From positions 5,572,001 through 5,636,000 of the forward strand of contig CP126197.1 of the NCBI GenBank assembly GCA_030272155.1: DNA of 64,000 bases. Direction: 5' to 3'. The notes beneath the pieces are model-generated. The model was not told where the DNA came from. It did not search any database and saw only the letters and a program-made list of their open reading frames with translations. Positions 35,842 to 46,862 of the stretch are shown here, one piece after another (positions within the stretch are counted from its first letter, which is position 1; every line of letters starts with the position of its first letter). The position numbers and the translations under genes are program-made. This DNA comes from Tetradesmus obliquus (lineage: Eukaryota; Chlorophyta; Chlorophyceae; Sphaeropleales; Scenedesmaceae).

Positions 35842-38800
35842 AGCCGACCAGATCAAGATCAAGCGCCGCCAGCAGCTGCTGCAGGCCGGCCGCCTCGCCC
35901 GCGAGCGCGCCGCAGCCCGCAAGCTGCAGCAGCAGCGCGAGCGCGAGGCCCAAATGAAAGCAGAAGACGCCGCACTTGCAGCACAGCCCTTCTCGTACCT
36001 GCAGCAGCTGCAGCAGCGCCACGCGGGTGCTGCTGCAAGGGTGGAGGCGAGGAAAAGGAGGCGGCTGGGGGCGGCTGCACATGATGGTGGCGAGGAGGGC
36101 TATGAGGGCCAGGGGGGCCAGGGGCTGCTGGTGACTGGCAGGGCTGCACGCAGGGATGAGCGGCACAGGTGAGCAGTGTGCCGGCATAGTGCAGGTAGTG
36201 TGCAGGCTATGTGGCATAAAGCACCACCACAGGGCGGAATACGAACGTGCGGGTGACCGGCAGGGCTGTCTGCAGGGATGAGCGGCACAGGTGAAGGGGT
36301 GCAGGCTGTGTTTAAATGATGTTGACAATTGTCTCTTGCCCTGTGGGGCCAGGGGCTGCTGGTGACTGGCAGGGCGGCACGCAGGGATGAGCGGCACAGG
36401 TAGGGGCTTGCGGGCGGGAGAGGCATGCACAGGCTTTTCAAGTGTTGTGGAGGTTGTGTGTGCTTGGCAGCGTGTGTGCCGATGTGCTTGTTAGCAGGCT
36501 GGGCTGCAAACAGCGATGAGCGGCGCAAACGCTCCCTGTAGGTTGGTGTCGGGCCCCTTGTAACGGCATTTGCCATGTTCACTTGTTCGAGCCGTCTGCA
36601 GGCCATAGCTTGATGCTTGCTGCTTCTGTTACATTGTTGCCGCTGAATGCCCTGTTGATGCAGGGCAGTGCCTGGTTGTCCTTGCTCCACACCTTTGCTG
36701 CTGCATGCACTCTAAGTGCAGCACACACTGTCAACCCACTCCGCCACCCCCTTTCATCTGTCCCGCGGCCGACCTGTGCATACCGCCCACCTGCTGTTTC
36801 TCTGCAGGGAGCGCATGCGCCTCATTGCTCAGGCAGCCGCGCCCACGCAGCGCAAGGACCCCACAGACCAGCGCAGCACACTCTCAATGCGCTCAGCAAT
36901 GCTGCCCCAGTGTCGAACCGCACGGTTGTTCTTGCGTTGCAGGGAGCGCATGCGCCTGGTGGCACAGGCAGCCGCCCCCCACGCAGGGCAAGGACCCCAA
37001 AGGCGGCAAAGGCGGCGGCAGGGACAAAAAAGGCGGCAAGGATGTCAAGGGATTGCCCACTATCTGAAAACCACGGACTCACTGCTTTGCCGCCCTTCTG
37101 CTACACCACCCGCCTGCCACTCATTTGCAGGGAGCGCATGCGCCTCATTGCCCAAGCAGCCGCCCCCACGCAGCGCAAGGACCCCACAGACGGCAGAGGA
37201 CGCGGCAGGGGCCGCGGCAGAGGCCGGGGCCGGGACAAGAAAGGCGGCAGGGGTGACAAGGGCAAGGAAGGCAGGCGCAGGGGGCCCGGGGTGGGGCTGG
37301 AGGACTCGGCGAGTGAGGAGGGCTTTGGTGATGACGGCGCTGACTGGGAGGTGTACCGAGCCATGGACATGCGCGACAGCGACTCTGGTGAGAGGTTCTG
37401 TGATGTTGCAACACGTCCATGCTGTCTCTTTGCCATACATTCAAAGTATATGCCCGTGAGATCTCCAGCGCGCAATGTCGCATTATGTGGGAGCTCCAGC
37501 CCTGGATGCTTGGATCTTGTCAACATGTTATCTAGGTGGCCCTGCTGACGGGTCTGGCTAGAGCTGCAGCATAAACTAGATGCGAGTCTCACAGGTGCTG
37601 TTGCTGTTGCCATTGCTGCTCGCAGATGTGGCTGCTGCCGAGGAGGCTGAGCTGAACTGGACTGCGCAGCGGCTGCAGCAGATTGGCGCAGCAGTGGCCT
37701 CAGCAGCAACAGCAACGCTGGCAGCAGCAGCGGCAGCAGGCGCAGGCGAGGCAGGTGCTGCAGACGCAGCAGCAGTGGTGGCAGCAGCAGCGGCCGACGT
37801 AGCAGCAGGCGAGACAGGTGACACTGCTATGCCTGATGCAGGCGTGGCTGCTGCTGCTGCCGGTGCTGCTGCTGCTGCTGCTCCTGGCAGCAGCAGCAGG
37901 GCAGTATCTGCAGAGCCGCCGGAGCAGGGGAACATGCTAGAATCTGCAGCAGCAGCAATCGCAGGGCAACTCTGCACACTCGCCTACCCCCCAGCATCTG
38001 TCGACCCCTACCAGTCTGCTGCTGCTGCCCAGCAGCTCCCGGAGGCCCTTGCAGGCCTAGACCTAAACCTCCTGGGTTTAGGTGGCTTAGGGTTTGGCGA
38101 GGTTTTGGGCGCCGGGCAGGGCGGTTTAGGCGCCGCGCCGACAAAGCAGCTGACAGCAGAGGATTACCAGCTGCTGTTTGGTGTTGAAAGGGTGCGGGTT
38201 CCTGAGCTGCTGATGCAGCCTGCTGCATTGGCTGGTGTGGATCAGGCTGGGTTGCCGGAGGTGGTTGGGCTGGTGCTGCGGCGGCTGCCGAAGCATGTGC
38301 GGGAGGCAGTGGCGGCTGGAGGCGTGGTGGTGACTGGCGGCAATGCGCTGTTTGCAGGTGTGTGGGTGGTGCAGAGATGATAAGTGTGACAAGCTCAGCT
38401 CTGGGTATTGTGTGTGTGTGGAGGCTGACGCACATTGGGTGACGCAGCAGGAGAGAGGGTTGTACTTGGGGACGACAGGGCCATTGCTTTTTGCACGGTT
38501 GCGAAACTAGCCAACATTGCGGCAGTAACTGCTTTGCTGTGAAGATGCTGGTTGGCAGCTCGGCGGCTAACAACTGCATCTTCCCCGCATGCACACACTA
38601 CAACCTGCATGCAGCTCACGTGCTGCTGCACGCTCTGCTGCTCTGCTTCTGTGTCTGTGCACTTGCTTGCAGGCATACAGCCGCGCCTGCGGGCTGAGCT
38701 GGCCTCACTACGATTTTGAAGTAACATACCGCCCACGTTTTGCTGTACCGGCTGCTGCTTCTGTCTTTTTTGTTGCAGGCATGCTGCCGCGCCTGCAGGC

Positions 38801-39201
38801 TGAGCTGGCCTCACTACGACATTCAATGAACACACCACTCACGTTCTGCTGTACCCGCTGCTGTTGCTGTCTCGTTGTTTGCAGGCATGCTGCCACGCCT
38901 TCAAGCTGAGCTGGCGTCACTGCGGCCCCCAGGGCAGCCCATGCCCCTGTGGGTCAGCGCAAGCCCCCTGCTAGACACCTGGAGGGGCGCAGCAGCGCTG
39001 GCAGCAGCAGCAGGCCGCAGCAACCACACACCTGCAGCAGCAGCAGGGCTGAGTGCTAACGGCGGCGGCAGCAGCAGCGGTAGTTTGCTGTTTGCGGATC
39101 CGTTTGCTGCTGGGTCTGGTGCGCTGAGCCGGGCACTGTATGATGAGGCAGGGGTGGATTACCTGAAGGAGTTCAGGGGCTTCAAGTACCCTGAGCTGTG
39201 A
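27644..39201 (+). CDS. ARP5: Actin-related protein 5, INO80 chromatin-remodelling subunit
   Basis: Exons with matching phases: 27644-27707, 28105-28201, 28559-28702, 28923-29011, 29212-29570, 29876-30092, 30360-30550, 31013-31098, 33762-34242, 35009-35252, 35844-36168, 37131-37387, 37625-38357 and 38885-39201; about 1200 residues. The actin-fold start reads VVDNGSHSMRAGWAGEDAP. It is followed by HPLLMTEAPLMPN and LIFEAYGVPALSYV. The large ARP5-type insertion between actin lobes is here: basic coiled coil ADQIKIKRRQQLLQAGRLAR, then ERMRLIAQAAA, an Arg-Gly run and DDGADWEVYRAMD. The second lobe has GVERVRVPELLMQPA, VVTGGNALFAG and EAGVDYLKEFRGF. Known role: with Ies6, couples INO80 ATPase activity to nucleosome sliding in the nucleus. 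Exon 9 is Ala-rich and acidic, exon 10 Gln-rich. Eight junctions carry echoes; a possible extra exon lies at 30744-30809. Confidence 0.92.
28763..28857 (+). repeat. Echo of ARP5 exon 3 end joined to echo of exon 4 start
   Basis: 28768-28808 repeats 28646-28687 (exon 3, GEWGPGLSGW codons) with a stop. 28811-28856 repeats 28923-28968 (exon 4, YVHESDVPTNLETQ codons). The two halves abut as if an exon3-intron-exon4 segment was copied with the intron reduced. Confidence 0.8.
30601..30809 (+). repeat. Two echoes of ARP5 exon 7 3' end; second is a possible cassette exon
   Basis: 30602-30659 and 30744-30809 repeat the last 66 nt of exon 7. The second copy is preceded by AAAAG and followed by GTGGGT. 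It is 66 nt long, phase 0 on both sides and stop-free, so it could add a second coiled-coil repeat of 22 residues (core KVLEEKEEQLAALQELQ). Confidence 0.85.
31278..31332 (+). repeat. Echo of ARP5 exon 8 3' end
   Basis: Repeats the codons VAELAAEVD and the AG/GTGAG donor of exon 31013-31098, about 230 bp downstream in the intron. Confidence 0.8.
31513..31712. repeat. ~107-bp tandem duplication in ARP5 intron
   Basis: Two nearly identical units, 31515-31606 and 31622-31712, starting GAGAGAGGTCTGTTACAGGG and ending CATGAGAACCCGA. Each holds a short inverted pair GGGCAAG/CTTGCCC. Not similar to any exon here. Confidence 0.85.
31813..32850 (-). mobile_element. 5'-truncated LINE (non-LTR retrotransposon) remnant
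   Basis: A minus-strand open frame, 32816-32361, encodes the C-terminal tail typical of LINE ORF2: a CCHC-type zinc element (CVCSMFYAGPGVEHHFWTCP), then helices (FWDALADFAATARV). The upstream reverse transcriptase is absent. (GA)n G GT tracts flank the interval (about 31798-31812 and 32851-32869) and might be a target-site duplication, but they are low-complexity. The 3' boundary is a guess; no clear poly-A was seen on the minus strand. Sits inside the long ARP5 intron in antisense orientation. Confidence 0.6.
32917..33012 (+). tRNA. tRNA-Thr (UGU), with 24-nt intron
   Basis: Cloverleaf built by hand: acceptor GCCGTTG/CAGCGGC, D stem GCAC/GTGC, anticodon stem TGTGA/TCATG, loop CT-TGT-A then an intron 32953-32976 after position 37, T stem CCAGG/CCTGG with loop TTCAATC, discriminator A. 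Anticodon TGT gives threonine. A short T run at about 33031 may end Pol III transcription. Nested in the ARP5 intron, same strand. Confidence 0.85.
33506..33587 (+). tRNA. tRNA-Ser (GCU)
   Basis: Acceptor GCAGCGA/TCGCTGC, D arm GCCGAGTGGTTAAGG, anticodon stem CCAGG/CTTGG with loop CTGCTAA (anticodon GCT), long class II variable arm (GGG-TTTAT-CCC), T stem GGGAG/CTCCC with loop TTCGATC, discriminator G as expected for serine. No intron. A T5 run at 33591-33596 is a Pol III terminator. Nested in the ARP5 intron. Confidence 0.93.
34311..34361 (+). repeat. Echo of ARP5 exon 9 3' end
   Basis: Repeats the codons GLGEQEALMQEVLQQ and a donor (CAG/GTAAGC) about 118 bp downstream of the true exon end at 34242. 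Confidence 0.85.
34459..34838. repeat. 23-bp minisatellite with 46-bp alternating order
   Basis: About 16 tandem units of GGTTGCCASTAGGATGTGATC type in the intron before ARP5 exon 10. For about eleven consecutive units the variant alternates strictly between CAGTA and CACTA, so the real unit is a 46-bp dimer. Confidence 0.95.
35484..35843 (+). repeat. Three echoes of ARP5 exon 11 5' end
   Basis: Units of about 110-120 bp starting near 35490, 35600 and 35726, each with a CTG-rich tract, GCAG acceptor and the codons ADQIKIKRRQQLL, then a divergent tail (CATCAC, or CAC-TAA). The fourth copy is the functional exon start at 35844. Confidence 0.9.
36230..36535 (+). repeat. Three echoes of ARP5 exon 11 3' end
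   Basis: Copies at about 36240-36292, 36344-36402 and 36495-36530 of the exon end coding GLLVTGRAARRDERH and its donor; the last is degraded. Confidence 0.85.
36807..37025 (+). repeat. Two echoes of ARP5 exon 12 5' end
   Basis: 36808-36870 and 36943-37020 repeat the acceptor and codons ERMRLIAQAAAPTQRKDPT of exon 37131-37387. The second contains a one-base shift (run of C) and its own GGC-rich tail. Confidence 0.85.
38668..38884 (+). repeat. Two echoes of ARP5 exon 14 5' end
   Basis: About 110-bp units beginning near 38670 and 38777 repeat the acceptor and codons for MLPRLQAELASLR plus the upstream pyrimidine-rich intron end; the true exon begins at 38885. Confidence 0.9.
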
Positions 39202-39585
39202 TGGAAGGGGTATAGAGAGATGATTTGATTGTATATTCGCGAGAATTGGTGCTGTCTGGCTCCTGCGGTGTTGTAGTGGGCAGGCAAGCGCGGCAAGGAA
39301 GCTAGTGTGGCAGGCAGTGTCAGTGGAGGGCACCACCTGGCAGGAGTTGCTAGGGTTTATGTATGCTTGCAGTCTGCTCACTGATGGGTTATCGCGTGAC
39401 ATAGGTTGTGAGAGCTGCAAGTTTTGGTCGGTCGAGATCTTTCAGTCCGTGGCTTGCAGCTGGCATGCTGTAGCTGTGCATGCGCTGTACTCTGGACCTG
39501 CGATGCAGCAGACTTTCGTTAAGAGTGGCCGACTTATGATTGTCAGAGACTTATCACGTAACTAATAGGTCTAGTTAGGGGTTTG
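39202..39585. other. Short spacer ARP5 to WDR6
   Basis: 384 bp between two plus-strand genes; must hold the ARP5 3' UTR and the WDR6 promoter. No further feature seen. Confidence 0.5.
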
Positions 39586-39774
39586 ATGCAGTCGATTGCC
39601 TACATCGGCGACGTGTCGGCAGTGACTGCTGTGCAGCTGCCCAGCGGCCGCGAGCTGCTGCTGTCAGGCGAGTGGCAGCTGGTAGTGTGCATAAACGTTT
39701 TGTGTAGCAGCTGATAAACGTTTCAAACTGCTTACGGCGATCCAGACGCCTGTACAGAAGTGTCACCAGCAGCA

Positions 39775-39809
<35 letters not shown>

Positions 39810-40870
39810 ACACCTGCTGCTCACGCTGCTGTTGTGGCAGCTGTCAGCACTGTGACTTACACAAACCTACTTTGTGACCCGGAGTTGTGTGTTATACACC
39901 TGCAGGGTGTGGCTCTTATGTCAGCATCGCTGATACCGCTACAGGCCAGCTGCTGCTGCGGCTGAAGGTCCTGCAGCAGTCACGAGTACATGGCATCCAC
40001 TGTGCCACAGCCCCAGGCTGGCAACAGCCAACAGCAGCTGCAGCAGCAGCAGTAACGGTGACCGCAATAGATATCAACAACACCAGCAGCACCAGTTCAA
40101 CAACCGGCATGAATGTTGGGCTGCTGCTGCTGGCTGTGTGGGGTGCCTGGGAGCTCAAGGTGGGCTGATGCAGCTGCACACAGCGAACAAATGAGGCTTG
40201 ACACCTATGTATCAGTGTTGTGGAGCAATACATATGTTCAGCTTATTATAGTAACTATCAGTAATCTGGCTTATGTTTAAAGATGTCATGTTTGTTGGCT
40301 CCTGCCTTACACAGCATCCTATGCCCTTGTTTTGCTAACACAGAGCATTCTATGCACATCTGTTGGTTGTTATGCACCTATGCACAGCAGCTACTGGTGG
40401 CTGCAGCAGAGCAGTGCTGGTATGAAGCCAGCACTTCAAACTGTCAAGTTTGGGACCTTGCTGCCGTTCAATATGTTGTGCCTGCAGGTGCTGTGGCTGG
40501 AGATGGGCAGTGCACACCTGGCAGCAGCCGGCTGCAGCAGCTGCAGCATCAGGCTGTGCACCGCAGTACAGATCCCATTGCTCAGGACGCAGTGGGTTCT
40601 GGATGCAGCACTGCTGCTGCTGCCACTGTCACCTGGTGCTGAGCAGAGCACCGACGCATATCAGCAGCAGCAGCAGCTGCAGCTGCAGCTGCATAGCCAG
40701 GTCTCGCTGCAGCTGCCAAGCGTGCAGCTGTTCACTCTGCTGATGGACAACGCAGTGCAAGCATGGCACATACAGCCAGCAACAGCAGATGGACAAAGTG
40801 CCAAGCTGCAGCGAGTGCTGCATGCAGCTTGCAGCAGCAGGGCATCCCTGTACTCTGGCGCACTGATGAT

Positions 40871-40902
<32 letters not shown>

Positions 40903-41025
40903 TGGGCAGCTCCTCAGCGCCTGCTGTGTGGGTGGCTGGCGGCACTGCCTTTGGAGAGGTGCTGCTGTGGCGGCTGCCACACACCTGGCAGGCCTCAACT
41001 TCAGAAATGAAGTGCAGCAGTAATG

Positions 41026-41058
<33 letters not shown>

Positions 41059-42646
41059 TGACAACCATCTGCCCTGTGCAGTTCAGGCTGTTAGGTCATG
41101 AGGGCTCCATCCACAGGGTGACCTGGGGACCAGCAGCAGCAGCAGTAGATACAGGAGCAGGTCCAGCTGCAGCAGCAGCAGTTGGTGCTCCAACATACCC
41201 GCACATGCAGGATAGCAGCAACAGCAGTGTGCTGCAGCTGCTGGGCAGCTGCTCAGATGACCGCACCTGCCGGCTGTGGCAGGTGCCGCTGCCGCAGGGC
41301 TCGAACAGCTGCCGCCAGCATGATGCTACAGCAGCAGCCGCAGCAACTGCAGCAGCAGCAGCAACACAGCAGGGGATCAGCAGCACGGCCAGTCATACTC
41401 AGCCCATCGAGTCACTGGTGCTGAAGCCGTATGTGACACTGTGGGGCCACACAGCTAGGGTCTGGGATGTAGCACTGCTGCCCGTGCAGCAGCAGCAGCA
41501 GCCAGAGCGCACAGCCGCAGGCTTTGCTGGCGGCAGCAGCAGCAGTAGCAGCTGGCTGCTTGTCGCCACTGCCAGTGAGGACTGCAGGGTGCGGCTGTGG
41601 GACGGTGCTGCTGGGCGGGAGCTGGCGGAGCTGCAGGTGAGGTTTGGTGCTGCGTCATGTAGCTGTGGATAGGCTTAGGTAGGATATGTCTGTGAACTGC
41701 AGCTTGTACAGCAGGCACACAGCATGTTTGCTACTGATGAATGAGACGCCAGCGTCCAATGACCTGTTGCCATGTGCCGTGGTTTGTGTTGTGCAGGGCC
41801 ACAGTGGGCGAGGCGTGTGGCGCTGCTGCTTCCTGCCAGGCAGCCAGCAGCTGGCCTCAGCAGGCGCTGACGCTGCCCTCAAATCGTGGCCGCTGCGGTC
41901 ATGGCTGCTAAAGCAGCAGCAGCAGCAGCAGCAGCAGCGGGTTCCGGCTGACTTAGCACAAGCAGCAGCTAGCAAGAGTTGCGTCCATGTCGACAGCAGC
42001 AGCATACCCTCTGCAGCTGGTCCGCAGAGAGACAGCACCCACCAACAGCAGCAGCAGCAACTTCTGGTGCCTGTTGTGCGGCAGTTCAGCCTTGCAGCCA
42101 GCTGCAGCATTAGCAGCAACAGTAGCAGCAGCGCGGCAGCAGCTGTGAATGACAGCAGGAAGGAGGCTGTTGCTGCAATGTGCCTGGCAGCACCTGATTG
42201 GCTGCTGCTGGCCACTAAGCAGGGCCTGCTGCATGCAGCACATGTGGATGTGGCTGCTGCCAGCGATAATAGCAGTGAAATGCAAGCTGATAGTAATGTA
42301 TCAGACAGCAGCAGCAGCAGCAGCAAGCAGGCAGCAGGGCGTTCTTGGCAGCAGCTGTATGCTTGCAGCCGGGATGCAGGTCCGCTGATGGCAATGGCAC
42401 AGCTGGCATCCACACGCAGCAGCAGCAGTAATAACAATGCTGGCGGAATAGTAACAGTACAGCACAGCAGGGTTGCAACAGGGCACTTGAGGGGCATGGT
42501 GGTGCTGCTGGATGCACAGCTGCCACTGCATGGCAGCAGCAGCAGCATGGTCGACATCGCTGCTGCTGCTGCTAATCCTGCAAGCAGTAAACCGCTGCTT
42601 GAGCCTGATGCACCAACAGCGCAGCACAGAATAGGCAGTGACAGTC

Positions 42647-42690
<44 letters not shown>

Positions 42691-43931
42691 CCGTTCCCAA
42701 GCTGCAGTGCAGCTGCCTCCTGGCAGGCGCATGATGCCAGCTGTCCTGTGGCTGGTGTGTTTGCTGTGGGGGCGCTGGGGCCTGCCGGGCTGCTCACCTC
42801 AGCTGCCTCAGGTGCTGCTGCCAATGGTGGCACCAGCGTGTCCCGCAGGTAGGCACGGGGAAGATGGCCTGCTTGAGTGCTGTGTTGTCAATACGTTTTG
42901 GTTGCGCGGCATGATTTGTGGGGCATGTTGAAGCTGCTAGCTGCAAGCTGCTGTTGGCAGAAGGTGCATGATGAAGCATTTACGCATGCGTAGTCTTGCA
43001 GGTTGAATGTGGTGCAGCTCTGGCATGATCGCCACGCACCTTGGAGTTTGCTTTACACATGGCATGCTGCAGAGATGAAACGCTGAGTCATTCTGTTGCT
43101 GCTCTATTCTGCCTGTGCAGGGCGTGTCAGGGTCAGCCACTGACCAGGCTGTGGCTGCTGCCACCACCTACAGCAGCGCCAGCAGCAGGCACTGCATTTG
43201 CTGAGCCAAGCACACAGGACACCAAGCGCCAGCAGCAGCATCAGCAGCTGGTGCCGCTGCGCCTGGCAGAGGCAGTATCACCAGTCAGGTCTCGAGTAAC
43301 AGCAGCAGAAGTGGTGCAGCTTCCAGCAGCAGCCATCAACAGCAGCACCAGTAGCAAGGTTGGGCGCTTGCAACAGCATGCAGCTGCTGCTGTGTTGGTG
43401 CTTGGTGACGAGCATGGCAGTGTCATGGTGTTTGCAGTGCCTGCAGACTGCTGGGCACCTGCTGCGGCAGCAGCAGCGGCGATGGCATCTGCCGCTGCAG
43501 GCATGAAAACCTGGGTGCAGATGCACCTGAAGCAGCAGGAGCAGCAGCAGACAGCCAGTGCTGTTCAGCTGCAGCTGGTGCGCAGGTTCAAGGCAGCTCA
43601 CGGCATCAGCCATGTCAGCATGATCCAACCACATGCCCGGCGGCAGCAGCAGCACAGTGGCAGCAGCAGCAGCAGCAGCAGCAGTGTGGGCTTCAGCACT
43701 GCTGGCAGGGATGGGTGCACTGCACACTACTCTGTGCACAGTGCACCCACTGCAGATGTAACAGCTGGGCAGCAGGAGCAGCGACAGAAACCTGATGCAC
43801 AGCAGCAAGATCTGCAGCAGGACTCGACACAGCAGCAGGAGCTAAATGTGGTGCTGGTTGCCACTGAGCGGCTGCCAGGTGTCACCACCCTAGAGCACAT
43901 GGTGCAGCTTGACCAGCAAAGTAGCCCAACA

Positions 43932-43973
<42 letters not shown>

Positions 43974-44837
43974 GTGCTGCTGGGGTTCAAGTCCTCGCAG
44001 TGTGTGGCTTGGGATGAGGCCTCAGGTGCTGCACTGTGGAAGGTGGAGTGTGGCAGCATGCGGCGGCCCCGCTGCTTCTGGGCTGCTGGCGGGCTGAGTG
44101 GCGGCTGCCGGCAGACAGGGGTCAGCAGCAGCAGCAGCAGCAGTGGTGATTGGCAGCTGGGGCAGCGGCAGCAGCCGATGTTGATGTTTGCGTATCTGAA
44201 GGGTGAGGCGGTGCATGTTGTAACATATGCCAAGGAGCCTGCTGTTGCTGCAGGTGCTGCTGCTGAAGGCAGCGCTGCTGCCGCAGCAGTGCCGCTGCCA
44301 GTGGCTGTGCCTGTCAGCAGCAGCAGCCAGCTGCCAGGGGGCCACCATGGCAGGGAGATCCTGGCAGCAGTGATGTTGCCAGGCCCAGCAGCACCAGCAG
44401 CCGCAGCAAGTTCCACTCCAGTGGCTGTGCTGACAGCCTCTGAAGATGGCACAGTGCGGGCGGTTGTGCTCAGGGCACACAAGCAGCAGCAGCAGCTGCT
44501 GCCAAAAGAGCCAGGCACGGCTGACAGCCTGCCAAGCGTGCCAAAACCAGGAGCAGCGGGCGGCAGCAACAGTGACAGCAGCAGTAGCAGAAGTATCTGT
44601 GGCATCAACGTTGATGCTGGTGATGCTTTGCTGGAGGGTCACCTGCTGGGCTCCCACTCCTCAGGCGTGTCTGTCAGGTGCCTGGACGCAGCTGCCATAC
44701 CAACAGCACCTAGCACTGGCTTTGACACCAGCAGTAGCACTGCTGCAAACATGAACAACAGAGGCTTTGACCAGCAGCAGCAGTGGCTAGTGGTGGCTGG
44801 CTGTGCCCAGGAGGTGCTGCTGGTGTGGCAAGTGCAC

Positions 44838-44874
<37 letters not shown>

Positions 44875-46066
44875 GGGGCCTGGGGTGGCGGCTGCTGTGC
44901 AGCAAGGCCCCGTCCCGTGGCTTGCGCCCAGCACCACAGGCAGCAGGCAGCGCCAGCAGCAGCAGCGATGCACGCCACTTGGCAGTAGCCATTGTGGCTA
45001 TCAAGCAGTCCAAAGTGCCTGGCCATTGCAAGCCAGATGATCAGGCGGTGCAAGCAGATCTAACGGGCAGCCCAGCAACAGCCGCAAGCCCTGGTATGGC
45101 AGCATTGGTTGCGGTGTCACTGTCAGACGGCCGGCTGCAGCTGCTGCGGCTGTCCCTGCCAGAGGCATCCTGGCAGACACTGGCAGTGCTGCAGCCTGGC
45201 AACAGCAGCAGCAGCAGCAGCTTCTCACACCCAATCCTGTGCCTGTCAACGCTGCGGCTACCTATGCAACAGTACGAGGCAGGCAGTGCTGGCAGCAGCA
45301 GCAGCTGCGGCCCAGATGGTGCGTACTTTCTTGCTGCTGGCGGGAGCGATGGTCAAGGCTACATCTTCGATGTCACAGCAGCAGTTGCTCTGCTGCAGCG
45401 GCAGCCGCAGGAGGGGCAAGTGGTGAGCAGCAGCAGGATGGGCAGCGGCGCGTGTGGCCACTCATGGCTATCCCCGCTGCTGCAGCTGCCTGGCCTGCAC
45501 CAGTCTGGCATCAATGACCTGCAGTTGGTGGCTGTGGCAGGTGCGCCATGCAGCAGCCACACAACTGCACATGCAGAACCCTTGGAAACCGCAGCGCAGC
45601 AGAGCCCTTGTTGGCAGCAGCAGCAGCAGCAGCAGCAGGAGCAGCAGCAGCAGCTTCTGTTGGTGAGTGGCGGTGATGACCAGGCGCTAGCAGTGACACA
45701 GCTGGCTGCCGTGCAGGCTTGTGACGACAGCATCAGGCATAGCAACGGCTGCAAGCCATGCAATGGTGCTGTTATCAGTGGCAGCAGCAGCAGCAGCATT
45801 GACAGCTTGAGAGTGCTTGGTAATGTCACCTGCAGCAATGCCCACACATCAGCCATCAGAGGCATCCTTGCTACACCGCTGCACCAGAGCCAGCAAGGGA
45901 GCAGCAGCAGCAACAGTGGCGCTTGCATGCACCAGCTGCTGCTGCACTCTGTCGGACTCGACCAGCAGGTCCGCAGCTGGAAGGTGCATTGCTTCTTGAG
46001 CAGCAGATTGCAGCACTCGACTGCAGGCACAGCTGCTGCTGCAGGTACATCTACAGCAAGCAGCCA

Positions 46067-46103
<37 letters not shown>

Positions 46104-46334
46104 GCAGGGTTGCGGGTGGTGCAGCTGGGCTCCTGTGTGACTGAGGTGCCTGAGCCAGCAGCCATTTGTGGGCTTGTAGCAACGCAGCAGCAGCAGCAGC
46201 AGCAGGGGCAGCAGGTGGTGGCACGTGAGGCGGTACATCCGGCCTGTGTGTTGGCTGTTGCTGGCAGGGGCATGCAGCTTATGCAGCAGGATGCTCGGGC
46301 GTGGGCTGGCCAGCCACGCAAACCAGAGCTGTAG
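39586..46334 (+). CDS. WDR6: WDR6-type WD40 protein, tRNA 2'-O-methylation partner
   Basis: Exons: 39586-39667 (ends at a GC donor, TCAG/GCGAGT), 39906-40159, 40488-41636, 41797-42848 and 43121-46334; about 1900 residues, longer than the ~1100 of animal WDR6 because of Gln/Ser/Ala runs. Diagnostic pieces: start IGDVSAVTAVQLPSGRELLL, then GCGSYVSIADTATGQLLLRL and SRVHGI, FRLLGHEGSIHRVTWGP, LGSCSDDRTCRLWQVPL, LWGHTARVWDVALLP, ATASEDCRVRLWDG, and the WDR6 signature GHSGRGVWRCCFLPGSQQLA followed by SAGADAALKSW. Known role: the yeast/animal counterpart (Trm734/WDR6) binds Trm7/FTSJ1 to methylate position 34 of certain tRNAs in the cytoplasm. WD repeats continue in the last exon (DGTVRAVVL; GGDDQALAV; VGLDQQVRSWKVH). 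Confidence 0.9.
39776..39811. repeat. (TGC)n microsatellite in WDR6 intron 1
   Basis: About 12 TGC units. Confidence 0.9.
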
Positions 46335-46862
46335 CATCACTGTGTTGCGTCACGAGTGTGTACGCACTGACGGCTGCAGTTGCGCACCCCATGCGCAGTG
46401 CTGTGATAGTGTGTCGCTCCATCTATTGGCGGGCTGCTAGTGAAACTAGCCATGCTGCAGCTGAACTGTGGCTGAGCAACTGCAGGTCTGTGCTCAAACT
46501 GGCTGCGTGACCATGACAATGCATGCAGTTCATATGGCCAGATCGGAGTTGCTGCCAACAGTGCTGTTTTCTGTATAGCAGTTTAATGTTGGGCCGGTTC
46601 AAAGTAGGACGAGTGTTATTCTTTGTCATGATCAGGACTTGCAGAGTGGCACGGGTGGCATTGGTAACAGCCGGTGAAGTTACAGAAGTATCCTCGCCCG
46701 TCTGCGGATCCAACAACAGGCTCATTGCGCAGGAAAGAAAGACAACCTGTGAATCATGGACCACTGGCCCTTGCAAGACAACACCACCAAAGCTCATCCT
46801 GGAAGTCGTCCGATGAACAGTGTGCAGTGTTCCAGTCTCTAGTGCAGCCCCACACCAGCCAT
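46335..46862. other. Convergent spacer
   Basis: Shared 3' flank of WDR6 and the coiled-coil gene. No exon or RNA gene supported. Confidence 0.45.

Noticed and set aside
45359-46321. Long minus-strand open frame rich in Cys and Leu
   Set aside because: Complement of WDR6's CAG-rich last exon; CTG runs read as poly-Cys or poly-Leu.
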